DNA from: Alkalinema sp. FACHB-956
GTDB taxonomy: Bacteria > Cyanobacteriota > Cyanobacteriia > Leptolyngbyales > Leptolyngbyaceae
Assembly (NCBI RefSeq): GCF_014697025.1
Contig: NZ_JACJRC010000013.1
Coordinates: 91,345 to 155,344, forward strand
Direction: 5' to 3'
DNA length: 64,000 nt
In this document: positions 51,172-61,524 of the stretch, piece by piece
How positions within the stretch are numbered: the first letter of the stretch is position 1
Layout of the letters: every line of letters starts with the position of its first letter
Notes under the pieces: generated by a model
Seen by the model: the letters and a program-made list of their open reading frames with translations, nothing else
What the model was told of the DNA's origin: nothing
Databases searched by the model: none
Position numbers and translations under genes: made by a program

Positions 51172-53436
51172 ATGAGCCAGCCAGCAAAAAGCCTTTGCCC
51201 CTATTGTGGTGTGGGCTGTGGTCTGGAAGTGCTACCGCCTGCCCAGCCTGGAAAACCTGTCAACCGCGATCGCGATGGCTTCCCCATTTGGCAAGCTCGG
51301 GGCGATCGATCCCATCCCTCCAGTCAGGGCATGGTTTGCGTCAAAGGGGCGACGGTTGCGGAGTCGATCGACAAGGATCGGCTCTACTACCCCATGGTGC
51401 GGGATAGCTTGAATCAGCCTTTCCGGCGAGCCAGTTGGGATGAGGCCCTCGATCGGATTGTCGCTCGCATGCAAACGCTGCTGGCCACCGAGGGGGCCGA
51501 TTCGATTTGCATGTATGGCTCCGGGCAATTTCAGACAGAGGATTACTACGTGGCCCAAAAGCTCATGAAAGGCTGTTTGGGCACGAATAACTTTGATGCC
51601 AATTCGCGGCTCTGTATGTCGTCAGCGGTGTCGGGCTATGTCCAGAGTTTTGGAGCCGATGGCCCTCCCTGCTGCTATGACGACCTGGATGTCACCGATT
51701 GCGCCTTTTTGATTGGCACCAATACGGCGGAATGCCATCCGATCATTTTTAACCGTCTACGCAAGCACCACAAAAAAAATCCCCACGTCAAGTTAGTCGT
51801 TGTCGATCCCCGCTGCACCCAAACGGCGGAGGTAGCTGATCTACATTTGGCGATCAAGCCGGGTAGCGACATTGACCTGATGAATGGTATTGCGCATCTC
51901 CTCCTGCAATGGAACGCCATTCAACCCGAATTTATTCAGCAGCACACCACGGGTTTCGCAGATTACGAAGCGGTCGTACAGCACTATCCGCCGGAGGTAG
52001 TAGCGCAACGCTGCGGTATTAGCGTGGAAGACCTGGAAACAGCGGCGCGCTACTGGCAGCAGGCCGATCGGGTCCTGTCCATGTGGTCGATGGGTGTCAA
52101 TCAATCCAGCGAAGGCACCGCCAAAGTTCGCGCCATTATCAACCTGCACCTACTGACGGGGCAAATCGGTAAACCGGGGGCGGGGCCTTTCTCCCTCACA
52201 GGCCAACCCAACGCCATGGGCGGTCGGGAAGCGGGGGGGCTGTCCCATCTCCTACCGGGCTACCGCTTTGTCACCAATCCGGAGCATCGATCGGAGATTG
52301 AGCAGGCTTGGGGTTTACCGGCGGGACGCATTGCCCCCACACCGGGACGCACAGCATGGCAGATGATTGAAGGGCTGGAGCGGGGCGAGGTGGGACTATT
52401 CTGGGTGGCGGCGACCAATCCAGCGGTCAGTATGCCGGACTTGGAACGCACCAAAGCGGCTATGCTCAAATCCCCGTTCACGGTCTACCAGGACTGCTAC
52501 TACCCCACGGAAATGGCGGATTACGCCCACGTTTTGCTGCCCACGACCCAATGGAGCGAAAAAGCGGGGGTCATGACCAATTCCGAGCGGCGCTTGACCT
52601 TCTGTCCGGCCTTTCGGGTGGCACCGGGGGAATCGCGCACGGATTGGGTGATTTTCGCGGAGGTGGGTCGGCGTTTGGGATTTGGCCGCTACTTTGCCTT
52701 TAACCACGCTGGGGAAGTCTTTGCTGAATTTGCCCATCTGACCCAAGGGCGACCCTGCGATCTGTCGGGCCTTAGCCATGCTTACCTGGTGGAACATGGC
52801 CCCACCCAATGGCCCCACCCTGCGCCCCAGTGCCAGATGAGCGATCGCCCGGCGGCTGGGGCAGACCTACCCCAGGATTCCCGAACTGACCAGACCGATG
52901 CAGCCAAACGGCTCTACACCGATTTGCGCTTCCATACCCCCGATGGTCGTGCCCGCTTTGCCGCCTACCATTCCCGTGGCTTAGCGGAACCCCCCGACGA
53001 TCGCTATCCCTTTGTGCTAACGACGGGACGGCTCTATGGCCATTGGCACACCCAGGCAAGGACGGGCCGCATTGATAAGATTCGTAAAATGCATCCCAAT
53101 CCCTTTATTGAAATTCACCCCAGGGATGCAGCAAAGTTGGGGGTGCAAGAGGGCGATTGGCTGGAGGTGCGATCGCGGCGGGGCAGTTCCCGGTTTCCGG
53201 CGGTGGTGACTAAGAAAATTGCACCGGGAACGGTGTTTGTGCCCATGCACTGGGGGGCAATCTGGGCGGACAATGCCGAGGCCAACGCCCTCACCCATCC
53301 TGCCGCCTGTCCCGACTCCAAGCAGCCGGAACTGAAAGCCTGTGCGGTGCAATTAGTCCGCATTTCCTGCGCGATCGACCCCACGGAGACGCCCAGCACC
53401 CTGTTTACTAAACTGGCTGCACTGTTGGCGGTCTAG
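51172..53436 (+). CDS. narB: ferredoxin-nitrate reductase
   Basis: The molybdenum nitrate reductase that reduces nitrate to nitrite with reduced ferredoxin. 754 residues from ATG 51172 ([17 protein letters not shown]); a TTG 15 bases upstream is less likely. The N-terminal [4Fe-4S] cysteines are Cys9, Cys12, Cys16 and the Cys in GMVCVKGAT. Molybdopterin-binding blocks are seen in [24 protein letters not shown] and WSMGVNQS, and the C-terminal beta-barrel has [18 protein letters not shown] and PMHWG. An insertion (about 545-585) near the C-terminal domain is polar and variable. Confidence 0.96.
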   Translation: MSQPAKSLCPYCGVGCGLEVLPPAQPGKPVNRDRDGFPIWQARGDRSHPSSQGMVCVKGATVAESIDKDRLYYPMVRDSLNQPFRRASWDEALDRIVARMQTLLATEGADSICMYGSGQFQTEDYYVAQKLMKGCLGTNNFDANSRLCMSSAVSGYVQSFGADGPPCCYDDLDVTDCAFLIGTNTAECHPIIFNRLRKHHKKNPHVKLVVVDPRCTQTAEVADLHLAIKPGSDIDLMNGIAHLLLQWNAIQPEFIQQHTTGFADYEAVVQHYPPEVVAQRCGISVEDLETAARYWQQADRVLSMWSMGVNQSSEGTAKVRAIINLHLLTGQIGKPGAGPFSLTGQPNAMGGREAGGLSHLLPGYRFVTNPEHRSEIEQAWGLPAGRIAPTPGRTAWQMIEGLERGEVGLFWVAATNPAVSMPDLERTKAAMLKSPFTVYQDCYYPTEMADYAHVLLPTTQWSEKAGVMTNSERRLTFCPAFRVAPGESRTDWVIFAEVGRRLGFGRYFAFNHAGEVFAEFAHLTQGRPCDLSGLSHAYLVEHGPTQWPHPAPQCQMSDRPAAGADLPQDSRTDQTDAAKRLYTDLRFHTPDGRARFAAYHSRGLAEPPDDRYPFVLTTGRLYGHWHTQARTGRIDKIRKMHPNPFIEIHPRDAAKLGVQEGDWLEVRSRRGSSRFPAVVTKKIAPGTVFVPMHWGAIWADNAEANALTHPAACPDSKQPELKACAVQLVRISCAIDPTETPSTLFTKLAALLAV

Positions 53437-53607
53437 GGGGCAGCGGAACCAGTAGGCTATCTTGGGAGTTCAATCCAACTTATAGATTTTTGCAAGGAAC
53501 AGTAGCGAGATAATCTAATGCAATCTATGAGTTGAGTATATTTACTCGTTGCTCTCTGGTTCAGTATGCTCTCTTATGGAAGCTTGTGGAACCTAGGAGG
53601 CAGCAGC

Positions 53608-54114
53608 ATGAAAGCCCTTTGGCGATTTTTGCGCAGAAGTTGGAATGATGATATCTTTCTCAATCGATTGGGACGGGTCGAAACGTTAGTGTCCAAGGTG
53701 CTGTCGATCGGGATGTTGGTGCTGATCCTGATGGCGGTTTATGAGCTGGGCCACTATATGTCCGTGGAAATTCAGGGACTGTTTTTCCCCGCGCCCAACA
53801 CCGTTCCTACTGACGATCCCGCTCAGGTTAAAAAGTTTGGTAAGGCCCTATTCACCATTTTTGGGCTATTTCTGAATGTACTCATTGCCTTGGAAATTCT
53901 GGAAAATATTACGGCCTACCTGAAAAAGCACGTCGTCCAAGTCGAACTGGTGATCGTGACCTCGTTGATCGCAGTGGCTCGGAAAATCATTATTCTAGAT
54001 TTAGAAAAGACTGGAGGCATCGATCTGCTCGCCCTAGCTGCCACGATTTTGGCGCTGTCAGCTGCCTACTGGGTGGTCAAAAATGTCAATCCTGGGAGTA
54101 ATGGATCCCATTAA
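53608..54114 (+). CDS. PsiE-family membrane protein in the nitrate locus
   Basis: 168 residues from ATG 53608 (MKALWRFLRRSWND), which has a strong AGGAGG ribosome site; an earlier in-frame ATG lacks one. Four hydrophobic segments and the family features LFTIFGLFLNVLIALEILENITAYLKKHVVQVELVIVTSLIAVARKIIILD place it in the PsiE group. It lies 171 bases after narB and 99 before narM in the same direction, so it is likely part of the nitrate transcript. Its function there is unknown; it may respond to nutrient status or support membrane association. Confidence 0.85.
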   Translation: MKALWRFLRRSWNDDIFLNRLGRVETLVSKVLSIGMLVLILMAVYELGHYMSVEIQGLFFPAPNTVPTDDPAQVKKFGKALFTIFGLFLNVLIALEILENITAYLKKHVVQVELVIVTSLIAVARKIIILDLEKTGGIDLLALAATILALSAAYWVVKNVNPGSNGSH

Positions 54115-54213
54115 TTGAGGGTGACAAAAAAGAGGGGCTGATCGATCGAGCCATCCTGTACCTATTAGATGCCTGTACCTATTAGCTCCTGTATCTATTG
54201 GATGAAGGTCACC

Positions 54214-54666
54214 ATGAGTCAGTTTTTCCAGTTTGAGGCGGATTTTGTTGAATCCCTGCGCTGTATTCCCATGCAAGTTCGGTTCAAACTGGATACCTGT
54301 GGCGTCAAGCTTAAGCTTCATCAATGGAACCAGTTCACCCAAGCCGATCGGGAAGCCCTCGTAGAGATGCCCTGTCAATCCGCAGCAGAAATCCAACAGT
54401 ACCACGATTTTCTACATCGGATGATTCAGGAACGAACGGGAGAAACGGCAACGGATTTACCTGTGGAGCAACATCCAGATTGGGAAATTGAAAATGCCAT
54501 TCCAGATTCTGTAGTTGCTAAAGTCACAACAGAAAATACAACACTGGAGACAGTACAATGGGCAACACTTTCACCATTACAGCGATTTGCATTGATTAAA
54601 CTGAGTCGATCGAACCATGAAAACAGTAATTTTATGCCTGCGATGCGCGAGTTTGGTTTGATTTGA
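54214..54666 (+). CDS. narM: nitrate reductase-associated protein NarM
   Basis: 150 residues from ATG 54214 (MSQFFQFEADFVESLRCIPMQVRFKLD). The first 70 or so residues and the C-terminal block (LSPLQRFALIKLSRSNHENSNFMPAMREFGL) match the cyanobacterial nitrate-reductase-associated family, required for active NarB in Anabaena and Synechococcus and thought to act in its maturation. A polar variable linker separates them. It ends the nitrate gene string. Confidence 0.9.
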   Translation: MSQFFQFEADFVESLRCIPMQVRFKLDTCGVKLKLHQWNQFTQADREALVEMPCQSAAEIQQYHDFLHRMIQERTGETATDLPVEQHPDWEIENAIPDSVVAKVTTENTTLETVQWATLSPLQRFALIKLSRSNHENSNFMPAMREFGLI

Positions 54667-54874
54667 CTCAGCCTTAGTGACGCGATCGTGGGCTGTGTCT
54701 AAGCGATCTGTATTGCAACTGTTACGGGTGGCTGGGAGGCACGATCGGCGAGTGTGTCGGTGCAGGATGGGATTCGAGAAGACTTAATAAAACTTAAATC
54801 AGGTTAACAGGCGACAACTCAAGCTTTAGACTTTTAAGAAACCTGATTAAGTTAGCAACTCTTAGATTGACATC

Positions 54875-55858
54875 ATGTTCCCAACTCATCGCCCTCGCCG
54901 CCTGCGTACCAGTGAATCGCTCCGTCGTATGGTGCGTGAAACTGTTCTGACCCCCAATGATTTGATCTATCCGCTGTTTGCAGTTCCCGGCGACAGCTTT
55001 GCCAAGGAAGTCAAATCCATGCCGGGAGTCTACCAACTGTCGGTGGATAAAATCGTTGAAGAAGCAAAAGAAGTTTACGACCTCGGGATTCCCGCCATTA
55101 TTTTGTTTGGCATCCCAGCAGATAAGGATGTAGATGCGACGGGCGCATGGCACGACTGCGGCATTGTGCAAAAGGCCACGACTGCGGTTAAGGAAGCGGT
55201 GCCTGACCTGATCGTCATCAACGACACCTGCCTGTGCGAATACACCTCCCATGGACACTGTGGCTATCTGGGTAACGGTGACTTAATGGGGCGCGTGCTC
55301 AACGATCCCACCCTGGAACTGTTGAAAAAGGTAGCCGTCTCCCAAGCGAAGGCCGGAGCCGATATCATTGCACCGTCGGGGATGATGGACGGGTTTGTCA
55401 AGGCGATTCGGGAAGGGCTGGATGAAGCGGGTTTCCAGGATATTCCCATCATGTCCTACGCGGCTAAGTATGCTTCGGCCTACTATGGCCCCTTCCGGGA
55501 TGCGGCGGAATCCACCCCACAGTTTGGCGATCGCCGCACCTACCAGATGGATCCGGGCAATGCTCGCGAGGCCGTTAAGGAAATTCTGCTGGATGTGGAA
55601 GAAGGGGCCGACATGCTGATGGTGAAGCCTGCGCTGTCCTATATGGACATCATCCACCGGGTCAAGGAAGCCAGCAATCTGCCCGTGGCGGCCTACAACG
55701 TGTCCGGCGAATATTCCATGGTTAAGGCGGCAGCGTTGAACGGTTGGGTGGATGAGCAACGGATTGTGTTGGAAACGCTGACCAGCTTCAAGCGATCGGG
55801 CGCAGACATGATCCTCACCTACCACGCGAAGGATGCAGCCCGTTGGATGCAGGGGTAA
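54875..55858 (+). CDS. hemB: delta-aminolevulinic acid dehydratase (porphobilinogen synthase)
   Basis: Condenses two 5-aminolevulinate molecules to porphobilinogen, a common step of heme, chlorophyll, siroheme and bilin synthesis. 327 residues. The metal-binding region is [14 protein letters not shown], the first catalytic lysine is in [18 protein letters not shown] and the Schiff-base lysine is in [12 protein letters not shown]. The conserved opening [20 protein letters not shown] supports the start. It follows the nitrate locus by 208 bases in the same direction; siroheme demand of NirA is a possible but unproven link. Confidence 0.96.
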   Translation: MFPTHRPRRLRTSESLRRMVRETVLTPNDLIYPLFAVPGDSFAKEVKSMPGVYQLSVDKIVEEAKEVYDLGIPAIILFGIPADKDVDATGAWHDCGIVQKATTAVKEAVPDLIVINDTCLCEYTSHGHCGYLGNGDLMGRVLNDPTLELLKKVAVSQAKAGADIIAPSGMMDGFVKAIREGLDEAGFQDIPIMSYAAKYASAYYGPFRDAAESTPQFGDRRTYQMDPGNAREAVKEILLDVEEGADMLMVKPALSYMDIIHRVKEASNLPVAAYNVSGEYSMVKAAALNGWVDEQRIVLETLTSFKRSGADMILTYHAKDAARWMQG

Positions 55859-55905
55859 TCGCTCAGTCATCCATGATGAGTTAACAGATTAACACAATGG
55901 ATTCG

Positions 55906-55943
55906 ATCCCCCCTTAAACCCTAGCCCCCTTAAAAAAGGGGGG
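55906..55943. repeat. second copy of the C-rich hairpin repeat
   Basis: GATCCCCCCTTAAACC followed by CCCCCTTAAAAAAGGGGG forms a strong stem. Related to 50808-50872. It is placed between hemB and the NTF2-like gene. Confidence 0.75.
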
Positions 55944-55984
55944 CCTGGGTGGAGGACAATGCAAAATTTGCGGTTTAGGACTGG

Positions 55985-56401
55985 ATGATCATGGTTGATT
56001 CACCAACGCCGATCGCGGTGGCTGAGATGGCTTTCCAACAGTTCTCCCAGGGGTTAGCCACGGGGGAGTGGCAAGGTTTTTTGGCGATGCTGACGGAGGA
56101 TTTTACCTTCTGGTTTCCGATCGGTGCGTTTCAGGGCGAAAACGTTGGTAAAGCTAGGGCTGCGGAGTTTTTCCAGCTCGTTTCCCAGGTCTTTTCCCCT
56201 GGCCTCACGCTGACGATCGAACGGATGACCTACCGCACCACGCCCGATGGAGCAACGGTGGTCTTTGAAGTCCGATCGACGGGTTCCATGCTGGGGCATC
56301 CCTACAGCAATCAAGCCGCGATTTCCTTTGATGTACGAGGCCAACAAATCTGTGGCTACCGTGAGTATTTAGGGGTTTTGTATCAACTGCCAACCTCGTA
56401 G
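55985..56401 (+). CDS. NTF2-like / SnoaL-type protein
   Basis: 138 residues in the cone-shaped NTF2/ketosteroid-isomerase fold: an N-terminal helix (AEMAFQQFSQGLATGEWQGFLAMLTEDFTFWFPIGAFQG) followed by strands (GATVVFEVRSTGSMLGHPYSNQAAISFDVRGQQICGYREY). No catalytic pair can be named with confidence, so the ligand is unknown. ATG 55985 or the Met at codon 3 may start it. It lies 14 bases before the serine-hydrolase gene, likely co-transcribed. Confidence 0.8.
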   Translation: MIMVDSPTPIAVAEMAFQQFSQGLATGEWQGFLAMLTEDFTFWFPIGAFQGENVGKARAAEFFQLVSQVFSPGLTLTIERMTYRTTPDGATVVFEVRSTGSMLGHPYSNQAAISFDVRGQQICGYREYLGVLYQLPTS

Positions 56402-56415
56402 GGAAGGATTTGCCC

Positions 56416-57651
56416 ATGCGTCCGTCGATTTTAGCGATCCTGATCAGTGCCCTCTGTTTGAATGCACCTGGTTTTGGTGTACGCCTCAGTTTTCCTCTGT
56501 CCATCACCCATCAGCCTATGACAGCCCAAGCTGCGCCTTCCCCGGCCACAGTCCTGGAAACCCTCTTCCGCAGTCCCACGATCGCTGCTGACCAATTTAC
56601 AGACGCTTTTCTCCAACAAGTGCCCGTGGCGAAAGTGCAGCAAATTGTAGATCAACTGAAGCAGCAACTGGGGCCCTTGCAAGCAGTCCAAGGGGAACGA
56701 TCGGACTTTACTGTGCAATTGGAAAAGGGCAGCATTCCCACCCAAATTGTCCTAACCCCCGATGGAAAAATTGCGGGGTTAATCTTCGGCGCACCCACAC
56801 AAAATGTCGCCAGTTTAGACGCCGCGATCGCGCAGTTTAAAACGCTACCCGGACAGGTCAGCGTGTTAGTTCGGGAAGGCCAGACTACCAGGGCAGCGCT
56901 CAATCCGACCCAACCCCTGGCAGTGGGGTCTGCCTTTAAGCTGGCGGTTTTAGATCAGTTGCAAAGGCAAATTAAAGCCCAAAAACTGACCTGGCAAACC
57001 GTGGTTCCTCTGCAAGCGCAATACAAAAGTTTGCCTTCGGGAATGCTGCACACCTGGCCGGATGGGACTGGGTTAACGGTGGAGTCGTTAGCGGCGCTGA
57101 TGATTTCCCAAAGTGATAACACCGCCACCGATCATTTAATTCATCACGTGGGTCGGGAAAAGATTGAAGCGATCGCCCCCCGCAATCAGCCCTTTCTAAT
57201 GACGCGAGAACTGTTTCAACTGAAAAGCCCAAAAAATCGATCGCTTCTAGAACGCTATCGCAAAGGCGGCGTGAGTCAAAAACGCTCTATTCTAGGGGAA
57301 CTGGCGACCCAGCCCTTACCAGAGGTTTCAGACTTTGCAGACACCAAACCCACAGCCTTGGAGGTCGAGTGGTTTTTCAGTGCAGAGGAATTGTGTCAGT
57401 TAATCGATCGGGTGTCCAATTTACCTTTGATGAGCATTAATCCTGGCATTGCTAGGACGGCAGACTGGCAACGAGTTACATTTAAAGGCGGGTCCGAACC
57501 AGGGGTTCTCAACTTTACGACAAAAGTCCAATCCAAAACGGGTAAACAATATTGTGTCGTCGCGACGTGGAATCACAATCAAGCCCTCGACGAGCCGCAA
57601 TTGATTTCCCTCTACAGCAGTCTATTCAATGTATTAAAAAATAGTCCTTAA
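56416..57651 (+). CDS. class A beta-lactamase-like serine hydrolase
   Basis: 411 residues with a signal peptide (MRPSILAILISALCLNAPGFG). The penicillin-binding/beta-lactamase fold spans about 130-405. The active-site SxxK is in VGSAFKLAV, the SDN loop is in ISQSDNTATDHLI and the third motif is KGGSEPG rather than KTG. There is no clear class A Omega-loop ExxLN, so lactam hydrolysis is uncertain; a peptidoglycan or esterase role is as likely. The N-terminal part (about 35-125) is an unrelated helical region. It overlaps closely with the NTF2-like gene upstream. Confidence 0.82.
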   Translation: MRPSILAILISALCLNAPGFGVRLSFPLSITHQPMTAQAAPSPATVLETLFRSPTIAADQFTDAFLQQVPVAKVQQIVDQLKQQLGPLQAVQGERSDFTVQLEKGSIPTQIVLTPDGKIAGLIFGAPTQNVASLDAAIAQFKTLPGQVSVLVREGQTTRAALNPTQPLAVGSAFKLAVLDQLQRQIKAQKLTWQTVVPLQAQYKSLPSGMLHTWPDGTGLTVESLAALMISQSDNTATDHLIHHVGREKIEAIAPRNQPFLMTRELFQLKSPKNRSLLERYRKGGVSQKRSILGELATQPLPEVSDFADTKPTALEVEWFFSAEELCQLIDRVSNLPLMSINPGIARTADWQRVTFKGGSEPGVLNFTTKVQSKTGKQYCVVATWNHNQALDEPQLISLYSSLFNVLKNSP

Positions 57652-57813
57652 CTCGGGATAACTACCCCTATGGGTAAGGTCATTGATCATGCAAATTCCT
57701 AAGATTAAATGAGTTGGCAATCGGAATCATCTTTTATTGCTACAGCAACAGCAAACCAACCAGAAAGATGATCGCTAACGTAGTCAAACAATTAATCTCT
57801 AGGAGATCATCCA

Positions 57814-58284
57814 ATGACCGCACTCAAAACACTAGTTCATTTCCATGAAGTCCCCTCTGTACCTTGGATTGGGGGAGGAGATCCGGATATTTTCAGCAAA
57901 TCCGGGCGTAAAACCAGAATGATCCTGGAAGCCAATGATTTGCGGGTTCGGGAAGATGGAAAAGCCCTCTTAGTTCGCCTGACCTACGATGTCAAGGAAA
58001 TGCGAACCAATAATACCCATCTACGCTATGAAGGAGAGGTCAGTATTCCGGTACCGCTAGATTGGAATGCTAAGGTCTTGCAACTGGCCGATGTAACGGA
58101 TTTCTATTTGCAAACAACGTTTGTCGGAGAGAATCATCAATGGAATGAAATTAATCTCAATACTCCTAATTCCTGCCTCCAAAGTGCCCGTGCGAAGGTA
58201 GACGGCCCAGGTAACGATGATCAGGGCAATGCTGCCTTGCAAGTCACGTTCCGGATTCCGGTACTCGTGGACGACGCTCATTAG
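57814..58284 (+). CDS. conserved-looking protein of unknown function
   Basis: 156 residues starting MTALKTLVHFHEVPSVPW with an AGGAG ribosome site. I do not recognise it. It is rich in predicted beta strands (RMILEANDLRVREDGKALLVRLTYDVKEM, YEGEVSIPVPLDWNAKVLQLAD, LQVTFRIPVLVDDAH) and has no signal peptide, membrane segment or catalytic-looking motif. A single Cys is in TPNSCLQSAR. It lies 162 bases after the serine-hydrolase gene and is convergent with uvrA. Confidence 0.75.
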   Translation: MTALKTLVHFHEVPSVPWIGGGDPDIFSKSGRKTRMILEANDLRVREDGKALLVRLTYDVKEMRTNNTHLRYEGEVSIPVPLDWNAKVLQLADVTDFYLQTTFVGENHQWNEINLNTPNSCLQSARAKVDGPGNDDQGNAALQVTFRIPVLVDDAH

Positions 58285-58364
58285 ATCCTTGCCGCGCTGT
58301 CTATGCTAGAGCAGTGAGATAGAGTCGTCAGGCGGTACAGAAAAGTTGCCTCTGCCCTCTATCC

Positions 58365-61300
58365 TCACTGTTTCTTACGTTCACTGTTGTCTTGGATCGT
58401 CTGTTGGATAGGATATTGCTCCAAAACAACTTTCAAATACTGGCCTGTATAGGATTCAGGGATCTGGGCCACTTCATCCGGCGTTCCCACCGCCACAACT
58501 TCGCCCCCCCGATCGCCCCCTTCTGGCCCCAGATCAATAATCCAATCGGAACACCGAATCACATCTAGGTTGTGTTCAATCATCAACACCGAATTACCCT
58601 TATCCACCAAGCGTTGCACAACATCCAGTAACTTGTGCACATCGTAAAACGATAAGCCCGTCGTCGGTTCATCGATCAGGTATAACGTCTTGCCCGTGGC
58701 TCGCCGCGACAATTCCGACGCTAGCTTCACCCGCTGCGCCTCCCCACCGGACAGCGTCGGAGCCGTTTGCCCAATTTTCATATAGCCCAAACCCACATCG
58801 TAGAGCGTTTGCAACCGCGTCGCCGCCTGGGGAATATTTTGGAAAAAGGCCAACGCTTCCTCCACCGTCATATCCAAAACATCGGAAATAGACTTGTCTT
58901 TAAATTTGACTTGCAACGTTTCCCGGTTGTAGCGCTTGCCTTTACACACTTCGCACTGCACATAGACATCGGGCAGAAAGTTCATTTCAATGACGTTCAC
59001 GCCCTGTCCCGAGCAGCCTTCACAGCGTCCGCCTTTGACGTTAAACGAAAACTGCCCCGGTTTATAGCCCCGTGCCTTCGCTTCGATCGTCCCCGAAAAA
59101 ACCTCCCGAATCACGTCAAACACCCCCGTATAGGTGGCAGGATTCGATCGTGGTGTGCGGCCAATGGGCGACTGGTCAATGACGATCGCCTTATCTAGGG
59201 TATCTAGCCCCAAAATCTTCTCAACCGCCTTGGGAAAGGGCACCTTATGGCCGAAGTGGTGCTGGATGGCGGGATGGAGCAGTTCATTGACCAGGGTGGA
59301 CTTACCCGAGCCGGACACCCCCGTAATGCAAACCAATTTCCCCAAGGGAATTTCCACATTGATGTTGCGCAGATTGTTGCGAGTTGCCCCCTGAATCACC
59401 AGCGATCGGCCATTGCCTTCCCGCCGTTCCGCTGGCGTCGCAATCACCCGCCGCCCTGATAAATAGGCCCCCGTCAGCGAGTCTTCCGCCTGTAATAAAT
59501 CCTCCACACTGCCCTGGGAGACAATGTGCCCCCCATGCACCCCCGCGCCGGGGCCAATATCAACTACGTAATCCGCTGCACGAATGGTTTCTTCATCGTG
59601 TTCCACAACAATTAAGGTATTACCTAAATCTCGTAATTTAGTCAGGGTGTTCAACAGTCGCGTATTGTCCCGCTGATGCAAACCAATACTCGGCTCATCC
59701 AGAACATACAACACACCCGTCAATCCTGAACCAATCTGCGTTGCCAAGCGAATCCGTTGCGCTTCCCCGCCGGACAGGGTCATCGCCGGTCGATCGAGGG
59801 TGAGATAGTCCAACCCCACATCCAGCAAAAACTGTAACCGTGCCCGAATTTCCCGCAGTACCAGATCAGCAATTTTGGCCTGTTTCTCCGTCAATTGCAT
59901 ATCATTGACCCGGCGCAGACATTCCCGAATGGATACCCCGGTTAAGTCATGGATGTGGTACTGCCCAATCCGCACGGCCAGCGCTTCCGGCTTGAGGCGA
60001 TAGCCCTGACAGTCTTCGCAGGTTTGATCGATGAGGTATTGCTCTAACTTTTGCTTGTAAACATCGGAAGTCGTTTCTTGGTACTGCCGCTCCAGCATGG
60101 GCAATGCCCCTTCATAGCGACGATGGTAGCCCTTCGCTTCCCGATAGCGAGACTCCGTTTGTATCCAAATCGGTTCCGGCGATCCGTGGAGTAAAATGTC
60201 CTGCTGATCTTCCGTCAGCTTTTCCCAAGGAGTTTGAATATCAAATTCGTAGGCTTCTGCCACGCTGCACAGGAGCGACAGGTAGTAGGTGTTGTCCTTG
60301 TCTGACCAAGGCGCGATCGCGGCATAGACGGGCAGTTTAGGATTGGGAATGATTAAATCGGGGGAAAACTTGCGTAAACTTCCCAACCCATGGCAATTGG
60401 GGCAGGCTCCGTAGGGCGAGTTGAAGGAAAAGAGCCGAGGTGATAATTCCTCCATGACGGCACCATGTTCCGGACAGGCAAAGTTCTCCGAAAACACGAG
60501 ATCAGCTAGGGGTTCCGCTAGGGGTTCCGCCACCTTGCCATAGCTGCCTCCAGCTTCCGCTGCCTTGAGATCGCTAGACTGTTGAGCCGTGGGCAGTTCT
60601 ATAACATTGCTATCATTCTTCTTCTCATCTTGCAGAATGTTGATGACAGCAATTCCGCCGGAATGTTTTAAGCAAGTGCCCAGAGAATCGACTAAGCGTT
60701 CTTCAATTCCCGCTTTTTTGATTAACCGATCTACCACAATTTCAATGTCGTGGAATTTATTTTTTTCCAGTTCGATCGAATCACTGAGTTCCCGCACTTC
60801 ACCATCAATCCGTACCCGTGCAAAGCCTTCCGACGCCAAGCTGGAAATTAATTTCTTATGGGTTCCTTTTTTGCCCCGCACGACGGGCGCGAGAATTTGA
60901 AACTTGGTGCGATCGGGTAATTCCATCACGCGATCGCACATTTGGTCGATCGCCTGGGGGGCAATGGAGCGATCGCATTCGGGACAATGGGGCGCACCGG
61001 CTCGGCCAAACAGCAAGCGCAGGTAATCGTAAATTTCCGTTACGGTTCCCACGGTGGAACGGGGATTGTGGGAGGTGGATTTTTGGTCGATGGAAATGGC
61101 CGGACTCAAGCCCTCGATCGCGTCCACATCCGGCTTATCCACCTGCCCCAAAAATTGCCGAGCATAGGCGCTCAACGATTCCACATAGCGCCGCTGACCC
61201 TCCGCAAAAATGGTGTCGAACGCGAGGGACGATTTTCCTGAGCCAGAGACCCCAGTGAAGACGACCAATTGCTCCCGTGGCAGTTCTAGGTCAATATTCT

Positions 61301-61433
61301 TCAGGTTATGCTGGCGTGCCCCCCGAATGCGGATGGTATTGGATGGATTGCTGCGAGAGCCGACACTGGGTAAGCGATCGCTAAGAACGCTTGCTGTATC
61401 AGGCTTGGAGGACTTACCAGGACGCTTCGCCAT
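58365..61433 (-). CDS. uvrA: excinuclease ABC subunit A
   Basis: The DNA-damage recognition ATPase of nucleotide excision repair, 1022 residues. Two ABC modules are seen (Walker A GVSGSGKSS near 60 and GVSGSGKST in the second half; signatures LSGGEAQRIRLA and LSGGEAQRVKLA). Zinc-binding cysteines occur in CPEHG...CPNCHG and CEGCSGQG...CEVCKG. It is longer than the usual 940-970 residues because of an N-terminal extension (about 30 residues) and an insertion at about 280-320 that contains AEPLAEPLADL and no known motif. It stands alone. Confidence 0.96.
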   Translation of the reverse strand: MAKRPGKSSKPDTASVLSDRLPSVGSRSNPSNTIRIRGARQHNLKNIDLELPREQLVVFTGVSGSGKSSLAFDTIFAEGQRRYVESLSAYARQFLGQVDKPDVDAIEGLSPAISIDQKSTSHNPRSTVGTVTEIYDYLRLLFGRAGAPHCPECDRSIAPQAIDQMCDRVMELPDRTKFQILAPVVRGKKGTHKKLISSLASEGFARVRIDGEVRELSDSIELEKNKFHDIEIVVDRLIKKAGIEERLVDSLGTCLKHSGGIAVINILQDEKKNDSNVIELPTAQQSSDLKAAEAGGSYGKVAEPLAEPLADLVFSENFACPEHGAVMEELSPRLFSFNSPYGACPNCHGLGSLRKFSPDLIIPNPKLPVYAAIAPWSDKDNTYYLSLLCSVAEAYEFDIQTPWEKLTEDQQDILLHGSPEPIWIQTESRYREAKGYHRRYEGALPMLERQYQETTSDVYKQKLEQYLIDQTCEDCQGYRLKPEALAVRIGQYHIHDLTGVSIRECLRRVNDMQLTEKQAKIADLVLREIRARLQFLLDVGLDYLTLDRPAMTLSGGEAQRIRLATQIGSGLTGVLYVLDEPSIGLHQRDNTRLLNTLTKLRDLGNTLIVVEHDEETIRAADYVVDIGPGAGVHGGHIVSQGSVEDLLQAEDSLTGAYLSGRRVIATPAERREGNGRSLVIQGATRNNLRNINVEIPLGKLVCITGVSGSGKSTLVNELLHPAIQHHFGHKVPFPKAVEKILGLDTLDKAIVIDQSPIGRTPRSNPATYTGVFDVIREVFSGTIEAKARGYKPGQFSFNVKGGRCEGCSGQGVNVIEMNFLPDVYVQCEVCKGKRYNRETLQVKFKDKSISDVLDMTVEEALAFFQNIPQAATRLQTLYDVGLGYMKIGQTAPTLSGGEAQRVKLASELSRRATGKTLYLIDEPTTGLSFYDVHKLLDVVQRLVDKGNSVLMIEHNLDVIRCSDWIIDLGPEGGDRGGEVVAVGTPDEVAQIPESYTGQYLKVVLEQYPIQQTIQDNSERKKQ

Positions 61434-61524
61434 CGGGACACTGGGGGAAAAGGGCTTACTGATTCTATCGTTCTGAGATAGTGCATGGGTACCGCAGTCT
61501 AGAAATTTCCTCCGCCCTTGGTTC

